From Streptomyces sp. Je 1-369 (GTDB lineage Bacteria; Actinomycetota; Actinomycetes; Streptomycetales; Streptomycetaceae), in contig NZ_CP101750.1 of the NCBI RefSeq assembly GCF_026810505.1, positions 7,242,515 through 7,306,514 on the forward strand: 64,000 nucleotides of DNA, written 5' to 3'. The translations under genes were made by a program, and so were the position numbers. Positions 8,372 through 16,648 of this stretch are shown here, in pieces. Under the pieces are notes generated by a model. The model was not told the origin of the DNA, ran no database searches, and worked only from the letters and a program-made list of their open reading frames with translations. How positions within the stretch are numbered: position 1 is the first letter of the stretch; each line of letters begins with the position of its first letter.

Positions 8372-10477
8372 TTAAGCCGGGGTGAGGTTGCCGTCTGGGG
8401 TGGTTGGCAAGGCAGCGAGCCAGTCCTGCAGTTCCCGGTGGCGGAACTGGTAGGCGGTACCGGCAACTCGCAGCAGGCCGGCTTCGGTCGCCCACTGCAG
8501 AAACCGACGTAGACGCCAAGGCAGGGCCTGACGGCCGCGGCGGGTACACACCAGAAGAGCGATATAGCGTGTCCCCGTCCCACCGAGCCCGCACAGCAGC
8601 CCGATCGCGACCCCGGCCAGGACTCCGAATGCGGGCCGCACCATGGCCCCGTACAGCACGCCGATCGGGAGCCCGAACAAGAGCGCGGCGCTGAGTTCGG
8701 CACGGACGACGGTGTGCGGCGAGTCCATGATGTCGAGCGCATCCACGCTGTTCCCGGGCCGGACCACCAGCCACAGCAAGAGCCCGAACAGCAGACAGAA
8801 CGAGATCCCCATCACCGCGGGTTGGACCTTCACCAGGAGCAGGTAGCCGAGTCCCACCAAAGGCGCAAAAGTGAGCAGCACGGCTGTTCTGCGCTGAGTC
8901 TGCGGAGTACGTAGCTGCCTCGGGCCGATCTGTGGACGATCTGGCCACGCCCGGAGCCAATCGTGGCCGTTGGCCCTCAACAACGCAATGAATACGGGCA
9001 GGATGAGCGCGATGAAAACGGGCGCGGAAGCGAATCCCCAGTCGGACACCCACATGCCCAGGGCACAGACTCCCAAGAGCGTTACGGCGACGAGGGCAGC
9101 CTCGACAATGCGAGGGCGGCGAGTGCCTATCAGGGGCCACAGTTCGTGCGGTACCAGGTCAGTGCCGGAGAGGGGTCGGCCGGCCACCGTGCGGCCGGTG
9201 ACAGTGTTGCTGCAGAGATAAGTGGCCAGAACACCCAGCCAGGCCCGAACTTGCCCAGGAGCGTAGGTTCTGCCCCGCGGAGCGAGATGCCGAGTGGTGG
9301 CGTCCTGAAGGAACAGCCCGAGCAGGTGATCGCGGACCGCTTGGTCAGTGCTTAAGGCGGGGCTGAGCAGGTCCTGAGGTTCCCGCAAGTAGTCACCCGT
9401 GACTGCATCACGCTGCTCGTAGGTGGTCACGGCTATGGTCAGCCTCCAAGGAGTGCACAGTGCCCGCACCAGCGTCGAGGACGGCGCCCGGTCGAGGGCG
9501 TCCAACAGGCACTCCCAGCGCGTCATGTCGGCCACACGTCCGTGAACGAACTGACGGACCTGGGCAGGGCTGACCTGGGTGATCTCAATCCGGGCGGCGT
9601 CCTGAGCCCACACCTGGACGGCTTCCAGCGCTTCGTACTGTTCACTGCGGCAGGTCAGCACCATATGTGCCTTCGATCGGCCTTGCTGGAAGGCGTTGAG
9701 CATGGACAGCGCCTGCCGGGCCGGGGAACCGTATCCGGGAGTGTCCTCGGCGGCCATCTCATCCAGTCCGTCGAGTACCGGAAGGATGAGCCCAGCATCC
9801 ATCAACGCGGCGGCGGTCGTGAAGGAGATCCCTGAGTAGGTATCGACCAGGTGCCGGCATATCCACGCTCGTACGGCATGGGCTCCCGCGGCCGTATCAC
9901 GGCTCGCGGCTACGCGCCCGACGCCGACGGGTGGGGCAGGCAGCGTGGACCAGGAGGTCAGTGGCAGCCGTACCGGAACGGGGTCCTCGGGCTTGCGGTT
10001 CTCCAGCAGGGCAAGAATGAGCTCGACGGCGAGGACGGTCTTACCCGCTCCCGGCGCGCCGGTGATCACCAGGCGTCCCGGACGTAGCCGCTGGTAATAG
10101 CTCGCCACCTCACTCAGCCGTCCCTCGGTGGCAGCGCCTGTGGCGTTGCGTGTCGTGGCGGGACGGGAGACGAAGCGCACATCGATCGTCGTCGTGTCCT
10201 CGCCGAGCAGCTGTGCGCGTGCGCGGCTCTCGGCCTGGATCACCGCTCGGGCCAGCAGGCCCGCCATCGCCGACGCGTCACGCTCCTGGTGGCGCAGCGC
10301 CCGCCAGGACATCCACCCCGACCAGCCAGCGACGATGAGCCCCGCCAAGCCGATGCATGCCCCCACCGGATCTACATCGCCCCGTTTCGCTGCCGGCAAG
10401 CCCCACACCGCTACCACGCCCAGCGCAACCGCGCACACGAGCACCCAAAACCATGCGACCCCTCTTTGCACACCCAT
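8372..10477 (-). CDS. Membrane-anchored NACHT NTPase (STAND family)
   Basis: A 701-residue protein. Residues 8-28 and about 38-56 form an N-terminal membrane hairpin. The NACHT domain has Walker A at 140-147 (GAPGAGKT) and Walker B at 235-240 inside LILPVLDGLDEM, with the paired acidic residues typical of NACHT rather than AP-ATPases. A sensor-type Arg follows in MVLTCRSEQYEAL. The C-terminal third carries several more membrane segments (around 450-500 and 530-620), then a winged-helix-like end, AYQFRHRELQDWLA. This arrangement is common in Streptomyces. NACHT proteins act as ligand-triggered switches and some protect against phage; a defence role is inference, supported only by the neighbourhood of caspase and toxin genes. 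No obvious separate effector domain is seen, so the membrane part may be the output. Confidence 0.88.
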   Translation of the reverse strand: MGVQRGVAWFWVLVCAVALGVVAVWGLPAAKRGDVDPVGACIGLAGLIVAGWSGWMSWRALRHQERDASAMAGLLARAVIQAESRARAQLLGEDTTTIDVRFVSRPATTRNATGAATEGRLSEVASYYQRLRPGRLVITGAPGAGKTVLAVELILALLENRKPEDPVPVRLPLTSWSTLPAPPVGVGRVAASRDTAAGAHAVRAWICRHLVDTYSGISFTTAAALMDAGLILPVLDGLDEMAAEDTPGYGSPARQALSMLNAFQQGRSKAHMVLTCRSEQYEALEAVQVWAQDAARIEITQVSPAQVRQFVHGRVADMTRWECLLDALDRAPSSTLVRALCTPWRLTIAVTTYEQRDAVTGDYLREPQDLLSPALSTDQAVRDHLLGLFLQDATTRHLAPRGRTYAPGQVRAWLGVLATYLCSNTVTGRTVAGRPLSGTDLVPHELWPLIGTRRPRIVEAALVAVTLLGVCALGMWVSDWGFASAPVFIALILPVFIALLRANGHDWLRAWPDRPQIGPRQLRTPQTQRRTAVLLTFAPLVGLGYLLLVKVQPAVMGISFCLLFGLLLWLVVRPGNSVDALDIMDSPHTVVRAELSAALLFGLPIGVLYGAMVRPAFGVLAGVAIGLLCGLGGTGTRYIALLVCTRRGRQALPWRLRRFLQWATEAGLLRVAGTAYQFRHRELQDWLAALPTTPDGNLTPA

Positions 10478-10559
10478 GACCTAAGAGCATGCAACGGGTG
10501 GGAAGTGAAAGCGGGCAGGTCTGGGAAACGCGCTGAGCAAGGGTGAGGAAATTCAAAGA

Positions 10560-10990
10560 GCCCCAACACGTGCAGATGGGCGTGGGTTGCCGGGGTGTGC
10601 CGGGACCTGGTGAACCGGCCCGCCGCACCAGCTGCGGCAACCGCGCGCAGCGATCGGCGGTGCCCTGGCGGGAGTCGGCGACCCGCACGGCGAGCACCAC
10701 CACTTCCCCCCCGATAGCCCGACTGCCGGTACAGCATCGCGGCATTGACGAACGCGGCCGCGCTCAAGGGGGCGATCTCGAGTGCGGGCTCCTCCTGCAG
10801 GTGGGCTTACCGCGCAGGGAGCGCAGGATCATCCGCGGCATGGTCGTCCTGCCGGACCCGGGCCGACCCAGGAGGTGGACCACGAAGGGCTTCTCCTGCG
10901 GGCTGGTGCGCGCGGCGAGGTCCGGCAGGATCAGGTTGTCGAAGATCCACCGGTGTTCCTCTCCGGTCAGCCGGTGGTAGTCGACGCCGG
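10560..10990 (-). pseudogene. Decayed zeta-toxin-like gene, copy B
   Basis: Reading from 10985 downward on the minus strand gives YHRLTGEEHRWIFDNLILPD, then EKPFVVHLLGRPGSGRTTMP, which is the start and P-loop of an actinobacterial zeta-toxin-like kinase. After LRSLRGKPT the family sequence breaks off. It resumes in a second frame with SAAAFVNAAMLYRQSGYR, then in a third with GEVVVLAVRVADSRQGTADR, and finally with RFTRSRHTPATHAHL, matching the middle and end of the same family. So the gene has an internal deletion of the substrate-binding region and at least two frameshifts. Zeta toxins phosphorylate UDP-N-acetylglucosamine; this copy cannot. Boundaries are approximate. Confidence 0.7.
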
Positions 10991-11034
10991 GCGCCTCACT
11001 CCTGGGCTGGGCGATCCGCCGGACAGGCTCAGCC

Positions 11035-11114
11035 GGTGCGGCGGTGCGGCGGTGCGGCGGTGCGGCGGTGCGGCGGTGCGGCGGTGCGGCGGCGCGGCGG
11101 CGCGGCGGCGCGCT
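11035..11114. repeat. 8-bp tandem repeat, about 10 units
   Basis: Seven perfect units of GGTGCGGC are followed by two of GGCGCGGC and a partial third. The unit is not a multiple of three, so each gain or loss shifts the frame. It lies between the two zeta-toxin remnants and reads as repeated PPHRRTAA on the minus strand. Such arrays grow and shrink by strand slippage. Confidence 0.95.
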
Positions 11115-11129
11115 CCGCGTTCCGCCGCA

Positions 11130-11560
11130 CCGCCGGGGCCCAGTCCTGGGGAAGAAGCGGGGCGTGGGCGCGCCGGTCGGCCAGGTGCCCGGCCTCGATG
11201 TCCCCCAGGACATCGGTCAGGGCACTGGCGCAGGCGTCATGGTTGTTCCAGGTCACGTACCGGGCCCGGCCTTCTTCGGCCAGATGCAGCTAGCGGTCCA
11301 GCACCCCGAGCCGGCTGACCGCCTCCGGCACGGCCAGGGCCACGAACTCGATCCGGTACCCGGTCTCGCGGTAGGCGGGGGCCGCGGCTTTGAAAGCGGC
11401 CGGGTCGGCCGGCGCCTCCTCAACCACCACGTGGTAGCGGTGTCCACGGGCATGGCCCTCGATCTCGGCCTGCCACCGGTAGGTCTCGGGCCGCACCCGC
11501 ACATCGGCCGTCCGCACATCCTCCGCCAGAAGCCTGCGGTAGACCGGTTGCCTGGCGCTG
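11130..11560 (-). pseudogene. Decayed zeta-toxin-like gene, copy A
   Basis: From about 11545 downward the minus strand reads YRRLLAEDVRTADVRVRP, then YHVVVEEAPADPAAF, YRIEFVALAVPEAVSRLGVL and DR, followed by TAG (11290-11292). The same frame then continues as LHLAEEGRARYVTWNNHDAC and GDIEAGHLADR. This is the centre and C-terminus of a zeta-toxin-like kinase, with a stop where relatives have Tyr, so TAC to TAG is a likely point mutation. The P-loop N-terminus is missing; instead the frame runs into a different fragment upstream. No matching epsilon antitoxin is seen nearby. Confidence 0.7.
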
Positions 11561-11749
11561 ATGAAAGGTGAGGACGGTGCCCGGCTTCAACAGTTCGGCC
11601 TGCATCAGTGCGGCGAGGGGCCCGTGCGGGATGACTGGTGCGGTCGGCCCGGTGGGGGAGTCGCCGCCGAGGGACAAGGTGACGTGGATGGTGTCGTCGC
11701 CGGTCGCGCTCGTGAGACGGGCGACGACGGCGGGATGGGGGGCGGACAT
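11560..11749 (-). pseudogene. Fragment resembling a RAMA-type domain
   Basis: Reads MSAPHPAVVARLTSATGDD, then GPLAALMQAELLKPGTVLTF. The latter resembles the RAMA domain (restriction enzyme adenine methylase associated), whose pattern is L..L...GLLKPGT.L.F. The fragment stops where the zeta-toxin remnant begins, so it looks like the 5' part of another broken gene fused by deletion. The assignment rests on one short motif and is tentative. Confidence 0.3.
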
Positions 11750-11841
11750 ACGGCTCCGAGTCCCGTGGACCGGCACCTGTTCAGGGCCGAAACAGCCTAT
11801 CCAGCCGAAAACTCATGCCGACGCCAGGTCTTGAGTCGGGA

Positions 11842-12939
11842 TCAGGCGGTGGGCGAGGCGGTGATCATCCAGTGGGTGAAGGCGGCGTAGCGCTCGGCGG
11901 ACTCGGCGGCTCCGTCGGCGTGCTCGATCGCGGCGGAGTGCTGACGCACCTCTTCGAACCGGGACCGGCGTACGCTCTCGTAACGGGCGAGGGCAGTAGC
12001 CGTGGCGGATCCCCTCACCAACTCGGCGCGCAGCACTCCGGCGTCCTCCATGCCCAGGGTGCCGCCCGCCGCGATGTGCGGGGACAGGCCATGTGCGGCG
12101 TCCCCGATCAGGGCGACCCGGTCCGTGGTCCAGCGTCGCAGCTCGGGGACGAGCATGATCTGGTTCTCCAGGATGGATTCCTCCGGCGTCGCGGCGATCA
12201 TCTCCAGGAGCTCGTCGTGCCAGCCGGACTCGGCCACGTTGCGGGCCCGAAGAAGTGCCCGGTCCCTCTTGTTGCCGACCAGTTGACCAGCGTTGAACTG
12301 GCCCACCCACCACATGGTTTGGCCCGGCGCCACCCGGGTGTAGCCGCCTCGGGTCCGCGCGTGCCCGATGGTGACAAACGTGCCCTCCGTCCGCTCGTCC
12401 CCGGAGGGCAGCACTGCCCGCCAGGCGAAGTTGCCGGTCTGCGCGACTGCCGCACTGCCGGGCACGAGAGCGGTGCGCACGTCGGAGTGCACACCGTCCG
12501 CACCGATCAGCAGATCCGCCCGCAGCGGCGCACCGTCGGCGAGGTGCACTTCCACGTGTGTGTCGTGCTCGGTGAAGCCGGTGACGTGTGTTCCCAGCCG
12601 GATCCGGTCCCTGCCGACGGTGTCGGCGAGGAGGTTGTTCAGGTGCGGCCTCGGCACCATGAGAAACCGGTGGGCGGCCGGATCGTAACCGGCCGCACGC
12701 ATCGGGTGTCCGGCGGCGTCAAGGAAACGGGCCTCAACGGTCTCACCCATCCGCCGGACGTCGTCACCGACGCCCAGGGTGTCCAACTCCCGCAGCGCGT
12801 TGGGCCACAGGGCAATGCCGGCCCCGGCGGCCCGCACCCGCGTCGCGTGCTCCAGCACGATGACCTCATGCCCGATCAGCTGCAGCGAAGCCGCGGTGGT
12901 GAGCCCGACCAGGCCCGCTCCCACGATCACAGTGCGCAT
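11842..12939 (-). CDS. FAD-dependent monooxygenase (PHBH family)
   Basis: A 365-residue flavoprotein. The N-terminal dinucleotide-binding motif is VIVGAGLVGLTTA, the DG motif is in LLIGADGVHSDVR, and the GD motif is in RVALIGDAAHGLSP, all in the expected order and spacing for class A aromatic hydroxylases. It should use NAD(P)H and O2 to hydroxylate an aromatic or related small molecule. The start at 12939 has GGGAGGA at the right distance; the frame extends further upstream without family sequence. The C-terminus is short, without the thioredoxin-like extension of larger members. A pair of CTAACGGTTA boxes about 120 bp upstream suggests control by a TetR- or MarR-type repressor, but no regulator gene is adjacent. 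Confidence 0.9.
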   Translation of the reverse strand: MRTVIVGAGLVGLTTAASLQLIGHEVIVLEHATRVRAAGAGIALWPNALRELDTLGVGDDVRRMGETVEARFLDAAGHPMRAAGYDPAAHRFLMVPRPHLNNLLADTVGRDRIRLGTHVTGFTEHDTHVEVHLADGAPLRADLLIGADGVHSDVRTALVPGSAAVAQTGNFAWRAVLPSGDERTEGTFVTIGHARTRGGYTRVAPGQTMWWVGQFNAGQLVGNKRDRALLRARNVAESGWHDELLEMIAATPEESILENQIMLVPELRRWTTDRVALIGDAAHGLSPHIAAGGTLGMEDAGVLRAELVRGSATATALARYESVRRSRFEEVRQHSAAIEHADGAAESAERYAAFTHWMITASPTA

Positions 12940-13059
12940 CGTTCCTCCCCTTGCCATCCAGTACTGCCGTGGCGAGATCAGCCGACGACTGCGAGGACGG
13001 GCAACCAGGCGCTCGCCTGCCGGACGCGGCAAAGCTCATCCTCTTCACCGAAAGTAACA

Positions 13060-13086
13060 CTAACGGTTAGCTTTTCCTAACGGTTA
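13060..13086. promoter_or_regulatory. Paired palindromic operator CTAACGGTTA x2
   Basis: CTAAC-G-GTTAG at 13060-13070 and CTAACGGTTA at 13077-13086, 17 bp apart start to start. Each box is a near-perfect palindrome and the spacing puts both on about one face of the helix. They lie upstream of the monooxygenase (minus strand), over the 3' end of the truncated NUDIX frame, a typical place and form for a TetR- or MarR-family site. Confidence 0.6.
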
Positions 13087-13483
13087 TGTTTGTGTGTGGG
13101 ATGCAGTCCGTCGCGCAGGGCCGGCAGGGCGCGATGAGGGTCGATGTCTGCAGGGGGTCTTCGCCGGGTGCGTCCGGATTGCCGCCGGGGAACTGCCAGA
13201 GTCTCGAGCCGTAGACCGAGCGGAGCTGGCCGGGCCGGGCAGGGCGGGGGTCGAATGCGAGGGCAAGAACGCCGATGTCTTCTTTGGCCGGCGGATAGAT
13301 GCTGCGGAGGTTGGCGAGCAGTTCGCCGGGCGGGCTGTCCGGGTCGATGTGCGCGGTTTCCTCCGAGTTGAGCAGATCGTCGAAGGAGGCGTAGTACCGC
13401 CCGAGCAGGTGCATGTGGCGCTCAGGGGCTACGTCTCTGGCCGCCGGGAGGGCTGGGATTGTCTGCTGGGAGTTGTCAGGCAT
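13067..13483 (-). pseudogene. Truncated NUDIX hydrolase gene
   Basis: Start at 13483 has GGAGG at a good distance. The product (138 residues) contains HMHLLGRYYASFDDLLN, then IGVLALAFDPRPARPGQ and LWQFPGGNPDAPGEDPL, which is the front of a NUDIX domain up to the first Gly pair of the NUDIX box. The REUXEEXGU half is absent; the tail (LIAPCRPCATDCIPHTN) is unrelated. Catalysis is therefore impossible. The frame is open further upstream to 13612 but without support. The break coincides with the operator region of the monooxygenase gene, so a deletion probably joined the two. Confidence 0.65.
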
Positions 13484-13983
13484 ACGTGCCTCCGTGCAGC
13501 CGTAATGGGGAGCGGTCATCCGACCAGGGGCGGGGTTTGCGGCCAGGGACAGACGGATCTCGTGCACCGTGTGGGCCTTGGGAGGAATTGCTCTGGGCGG
13601 GGCCGTGTTCATGGCCGGGCATACTCCTGGTTAATCGCGCGAAGAACAGGCCACCTCTTCCCCTGCTGTCCTAACCAGTAAGCCGAGCGCCAGCGCAGGA
13701 CGGCGGCGCCTGGGCCGAGAGGGATGTCTCACCGCGGCGAGGCCCGAGCCCTCGTTCGTCCTCGTCCCCGGGCCCAACCCGCTCGCCTTTCGGGCCGCCG
13801 AGGAACAGGTGTTTGGGAATCTGAGGGAGGGACAGGCGTAGTGAAATCGCCGCGGACCCCACTTGACCCGGCGGTTCGGCATGGCTACGTCTCAGCCGAA
13901 GCCCGACCCGCTCTCATCGTCACCGGGTGGTCACAGATAGCGTTGCTTCGCTCGGGCTAACCCTCATCTCACCGGAGACAACA
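13484..13983. other. Intergenic stretch, no supported gene
   Basis: About 500 bp between the divergent NUDIX remnant and the lipoprotein gene. Short open frames on both strands show no recognisable domain. The last 60 bp before the lipoprotein start probably hold its promoter; no clear consensus was identified. Confidence 0.5.
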
Positions 13984-14625
13984 GTGACTCGCTCGCCCCG
14001 GCTCGTCGCGGCCGCGCTCACCGCATCCGCGGCCCTCTTGCTGACCGCCTGCGGCGGATCGGACGACAGCAAGGACAACGACAAGGTCGCCGGCGCTGAC
14101 GCGGGCAGCGAGAAGTCGGCTTCGTCGTCGCCGTCCGCGTCGACAGATGGGGCCGATCGGCCGGAGATCAAGCTGCCCAAGACGTTCCAGGCGAACTTCG
14201 AAGGTTGGACGAACAGTGATCCGAAGCTGCAAGCAATCCTGGACGATGGGAAGGGCCGCCTGCGGGCCGGATATGCCGCCATTATGGCGGGCGATCCGCA
14301 GTTCAGCGCGATGAAGTTCTACAACACGGGCACAGCCCTCAAGTCCGGACCCGAGTGGGTAAAGACGTACAAGAATCTCACCCTCAAGGGAAGCGTCCGC
14401 GTCTTCCACCCCCAAGTGCATGTGAGCAATGAAGGGTTCGGCGTCCTCTTCTACTGCGTGGACGAGGCCAAGGGCTACACCCGGAATCTCAAGACGGGCA
14501 AGGTTTCAGGTACGCCGGAAGGCGAGAACCCCAAGATCCAATACCGAACACGACTGGACAGGAACGCCCAGGGTGTTTGGCAGACCTCGACCGTGGAGAC
14601 CGACGAGGGAGGTTGCGACCGGTGA
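13984..14625 (+). CDS. Secreted lipoprotein of unknown function
   Basis: A 213-residue protein from a GTG with GGAGA six bases upstream. The signal peptide VTRSPRLVAAALTASAALLL ends in the lipobox LTAC, so the protein should be lipid-anchored on the outer face of the membrane. A Ser/Asp/Lys-rich linker follows, then a folded domain of about 150 residues with AGYAAIMAGDPQFSAMKFYN and a likely disulphide pair (FYCVDEAKG and GGCDR). No family is recognised; similar lipoproteins are frequent in Streptomyces. Its stop overlaps the start of the next gene (GTGA), so the two were one translational unit. Confidence 0.85.
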   Translation: MTRSPRLVAAALTASAALLLTACGGSDDSKDNDKVAGADAGSEKSASSSPSASTDGADRPEIKLPKTFQANFEGWTNSDPKLQAILDDGKGRLRAGYAAIMAGDPQFSAMKFYNTGTALKSGPEWVKTYKNLTLKGSVRVFHPQVHVSNEGFGVLFYCVDEAKGYTRNLKTGKVSGTPEGENPKIQYRTRLDRNAQGVWQTSTVETDEGGCDR

Positions 14626-15509
14626 CATCCCTCCGGCGTTCCGTCCCTGGAACCTTGGTGCTACTCGCTGCCGCAGCTATCGGGTTCCCCTCACCAGCAC
14701 TGGCCATCGGCGACGGAGGGAAGGAGTCACCATGAGGCGGAGGGACACATGACTCCGTGGAGGGCGACGCCTCCGGCAAGGATCTGATGGCATCGGTGTC
14801 CAACTCGAAGATCAAGCTCACGTACCCCGGCGGCCAGACGGCGAAGGCGTCGGTGGGCGAGCTGAAGTCCGTGGACCCCACCTGGGAGCCGCCAGCCTGC
14901 TGGTACGAGCCGGTCTTCTCTCCGAAGCACCAGGACTCCAAGGCGTGGGACTGCGGCCGGATCATGTTCTGGCAGGACGCCGGCACCATCCCCAAGGACA
15001 AGAACGCCCCCACGCCTGAGACTCTCGCCACGTTCGCGTACGACAAGGTCAAGGTCCCCGACACCGAGGTCGAGCTGAAGCCCGAGGGCAAGTCGACGGT
15101 GAAGCTGCCCACTTGGGCGTGGCTGGACAAGGCGACCTTCAAGGACGTCACAGTCCGCGCGGACCTGCCCGGCACCGGCCTGTGGGCGGTGACCACGGCC
15201 AAGCCCGTTGCCCTCCATCTGGAGCCGGGCACCGAGGATGCGAAGACCTTCCCCGCTTCCGGCGACTGCCCGGTCAATGAGGATGGCTCCATCGGTGACC
15301 CGTACAAGAAGGGCAATGCCGGGCAGGATCCGCCGTGCGGGATTCAGTACCTCGGCGCCACGAGCGGCGAGCCGTACGAGCTGAAGGCGTCGATCACCTG
15401 GGAGATCTCCTGGGAGGGCACGGGCGGCGCAAAGGGCGATCTGCCGGATGGCACCTTCGAGACCACCCAGGATATGAACGTCCAGGAGATCCAGTCCATC
15501 AACCGCTGA
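14622..15509 (+). pseudogene. Secreted protein gene interrupted by an in-frame TGA
   Basis: Translation should begin at the GTG at 14622, which overlaps the lipoprotein stop and has GGGAGG upstream. It gives a classical signal peptide (VTSLRRSVPGTLVLLAAAAI and then SPALA), but TGA at 14733-14735 stops it after 37 residues. The same frame then continues without interruption to 15509, encoding about 250 residues with VDPTWEPPACWYEPVFSP, GLWAVTTAKPVALHLEPG and several Cys. The frame agreement shows one gene with a nonsense mutation. Restart at the GTG at 14757 would make a cytoplasmic fragment without signal. The domain itself is not recognised. A sequencing error is possible. Confidence 0.75.
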
Positions 15510-15610
15510 CCGAGACTGCAGGCCGGTCCGGTCTGCACGCGTCGGCGCATCACGCGTAGAACCATCTCGGCCAACGGGGGCGGGCAGGCATGTCGGACCT
15601 GAAGAAGGAC

Positions 15611-15690
15611 GCAGTACCGCTTTGACGGGCCGGAAGACGCCCCAGTCCTTAATTTGGGTTCCTCCCTCGGGACAACATGGCACAGGTGGG
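15611..15690 (+). pseudogene. Decayed fragment of the 5' end of pcaL
   Basis: This 80-bp stretch aligns without gaps to the start of the intact pcaL gene near 26847-26926, with about 70 of 80 bases identical by hand count. Its conceptual translation, QYRFDGPEDAPVLNLG then SSLGTTWHRW, mirrors QYRFDGPEDAPVLILG, ASLGTTWHMW of pcaL. Upstream similarity is weak and frameshifted; downstream it ends sharply. It is a second, non-functional copy on the same strand, about 11.2 kb from the first. Confidence 0.85.
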
Positions 15691-15803
15691 CGAATGCGTC
15701 TCGCGGTGTCTAGGTAGTCCAGGTCAGGGGCGTAAGTGCAGGTCAGGGCCTTGTGGTCCGGGTGCATCTACATGGTTGGTGACTTATTTGTGACTGGTGT
15801 GAC

Positions 15804-16049
15804 TCACAGAAGCCCCCGCCGGATCGAGTCCGGCGGGGGCTTCTGCGTGCACGGGGTCACGCTGGTGGGCTGGCTCGGTAGATTCGCTTGCGCCCCACCG
15901 AGACGGCCCACCATCACCCATCCGAAAATCCGAAGTTGGCGTGGCGAAGACCTCTCCCCAGGGCCAGGGAGTGAGGTCAAAAGGAACGCGAAGAATCGGT
16001 CGGCGAGATCTGCGACGTTGCGCGCGATAAGGATTCCGATAGCGATCAT
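15804..16049 (-). CDS. Second small membrane protein, candidate immunity protein (decaying)
   Basis: The ATG at 16049 overlaps the stop of the displaced Rhs tip (ATGA). The product starts MIAIGILIARNVADLADRFF and later has RQLRIFGWVMVG, which aligns with the small membrane protein directly after the Rhs gene (VIGFILAANV..., TLRIIGAGIVML). It is thus a paralogue with the same two hydrophobic segments. After VMVG the sequence becomes charged and runs into a terminator hairpin, so the second membrane segment seems lost and the copy may be inactive. The frame is open further upstream to 16184, within the Rhs tip remnant. Confidence 0.45.
   Translation of the reverse strand: MIAIGILIARNVADLADRFFAFLLTSLPGPGERSSPRQLRIFGWVMVGRLGGAQANLPSQPTSVTPCTQKPPPDSIRRGLL
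15808..15844. terminator. Strong bidirectional hairpin terminator
   Basis: A perfect 16-bp stem, AGAAGCCCCCGCCGGA and its complement, with a 5-base loop (TCGAG). It lies at the end of the small-protein frame read leftward and downstream of the pcaL remnant read rightward, so it can stop transcription from both sides. Confidence 0.8.
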
Positions 16050-16279
16050 TGCCGCATAGAAGATCCATTGCTGCTCATGATGGAGATACCGCCGTTGAAG
16101 CCGACAGATGGTGTCTCTGATCCTTTGCTGAGGCTGACTCCGAAGTCGCTCTTTCCGTCCGGCCCAGCCGATCCGCTGAGGCACATGTCAGTCGTGTCCC
16201 CGCTGAAGCTCTGGGCTAGCTTCTTACGCTTGTCCGTGATCCAACCGCCCGCCTTCTTGTGCCCTTCCTGAACTACGTG
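16046..16279 (-). pseudogene. Displaced (orphan) Rhs C-terminal tip
   Basis: The minus strand reads, without a start codon, HKKAGGWITDKRKKLAQSFS, then GDTTDMCLSGSAGPDGKSDF and GVSLSKGSETPSVGFNGGIS, ending at TGA 16046. This parallels the end of the Rhs protein (KKVGGWFADKGKKVWEAYMG, GDTNGVCLSGS, RPDGKSDYGFSFSRGSETPS) with about 18 residues missing in the middle and the last 65 absent. A stop lies just upstream of the fragment. Start-less toxin tips followed by their own immunity gene are a hallmark of Rhs loci, where tips are swapped by recombination. Confidence 0.8.
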
Positions 16280-16385
16280 TGCTCAACACGTACGGGCCGA
16301 CCGAGCGGCGGGCCGGGCCGGTCCGGGGCGTACGGCGCGGCCCACCGCGAGGTGCTAATTATAAAAGGCTGACAGCTCTTCAAGC

Positions 16386-16598
16386 TCAACTCGCGAAAAG
16401 CTCCAGCGAGATCCCCAGTACAGACAGCATCACGATCCCTGCACCGATGATCCGCAGAGTTCCCGCCTTCGATCCGTCAGCATGACCGAATAGAGTCTGC
16501 GCCACGAATATCGAGAACCATTCAGCAGCACCCTTCACATTCGCAGCCAAAATAAAGCCGATGACTCCGAAGATCGAAAGGAAGAACATTAACCACAC
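16386..16598 (-). CDS. Small membrane protein, candidate immunity protein of the Rhs toxin
   Basis: A 67-70 residue protein; GTG at 16598 or, better by its AGGTG ribosome site, ATG at 16589. It has two hydrophobic segments (FFLSIFGVIGFILAA and IIGAGIVMLSVLGIS) around a short polar loop. It starts about 50-60 bp after the Rhs stop codon on the same strand, exactly where the immunity gene of a polymorphic toxin sits, and a paralogue sits in the same place after the displaced tip. No known immunity family is recognised. Its DNA is clearly AT-richer than the Rhs core. A membrane immunity protein would fit a toxin that acts on the cell membrane; this is inference. Confidence 0.7.
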   Translation of the reverse strand: MWLMFFLSIFGVIGFILAANVKGAAEWFSIFVAQTLFGHADGSKAGTLRIIGAGIVMLSVLGISLELFAS

Positions 16599-16648
16599 CT
16601 AACCTGTAAGACTTCGCCACGAGTGCAGCGCCAACCATGCCCGGACCA

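Noticed and set aside
7854..9140. A long minus-strand frame across the small membrane protein and the end of the NACHT gene
   Set aside because: Frame-shifted shadow of the NACHT coding strand, ends in antisense of the AT-rich membrane gene; no domain.
11035..11114. Short repeats as a CRISPR array
   Set aside because: Units are 8 bp, directly adjacent, with no spacers and no cas genes nearby.
15700..15860. A tRNA or attachment site beside the pcaL fragment
   Set aside because: The strong hairpin is a simple perfect stem with a 5-base loop; no cloverleaf, no TTC-loop sequence and no integrase gene in the window.
16386..16598. Small membrane protein as part of a holin or phage lysis cassette
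   Set aside because: No endolysin, phage structural or regulatory gene nearby; the duplicated tip/membrane-protein order points to Rhs immunity instead.
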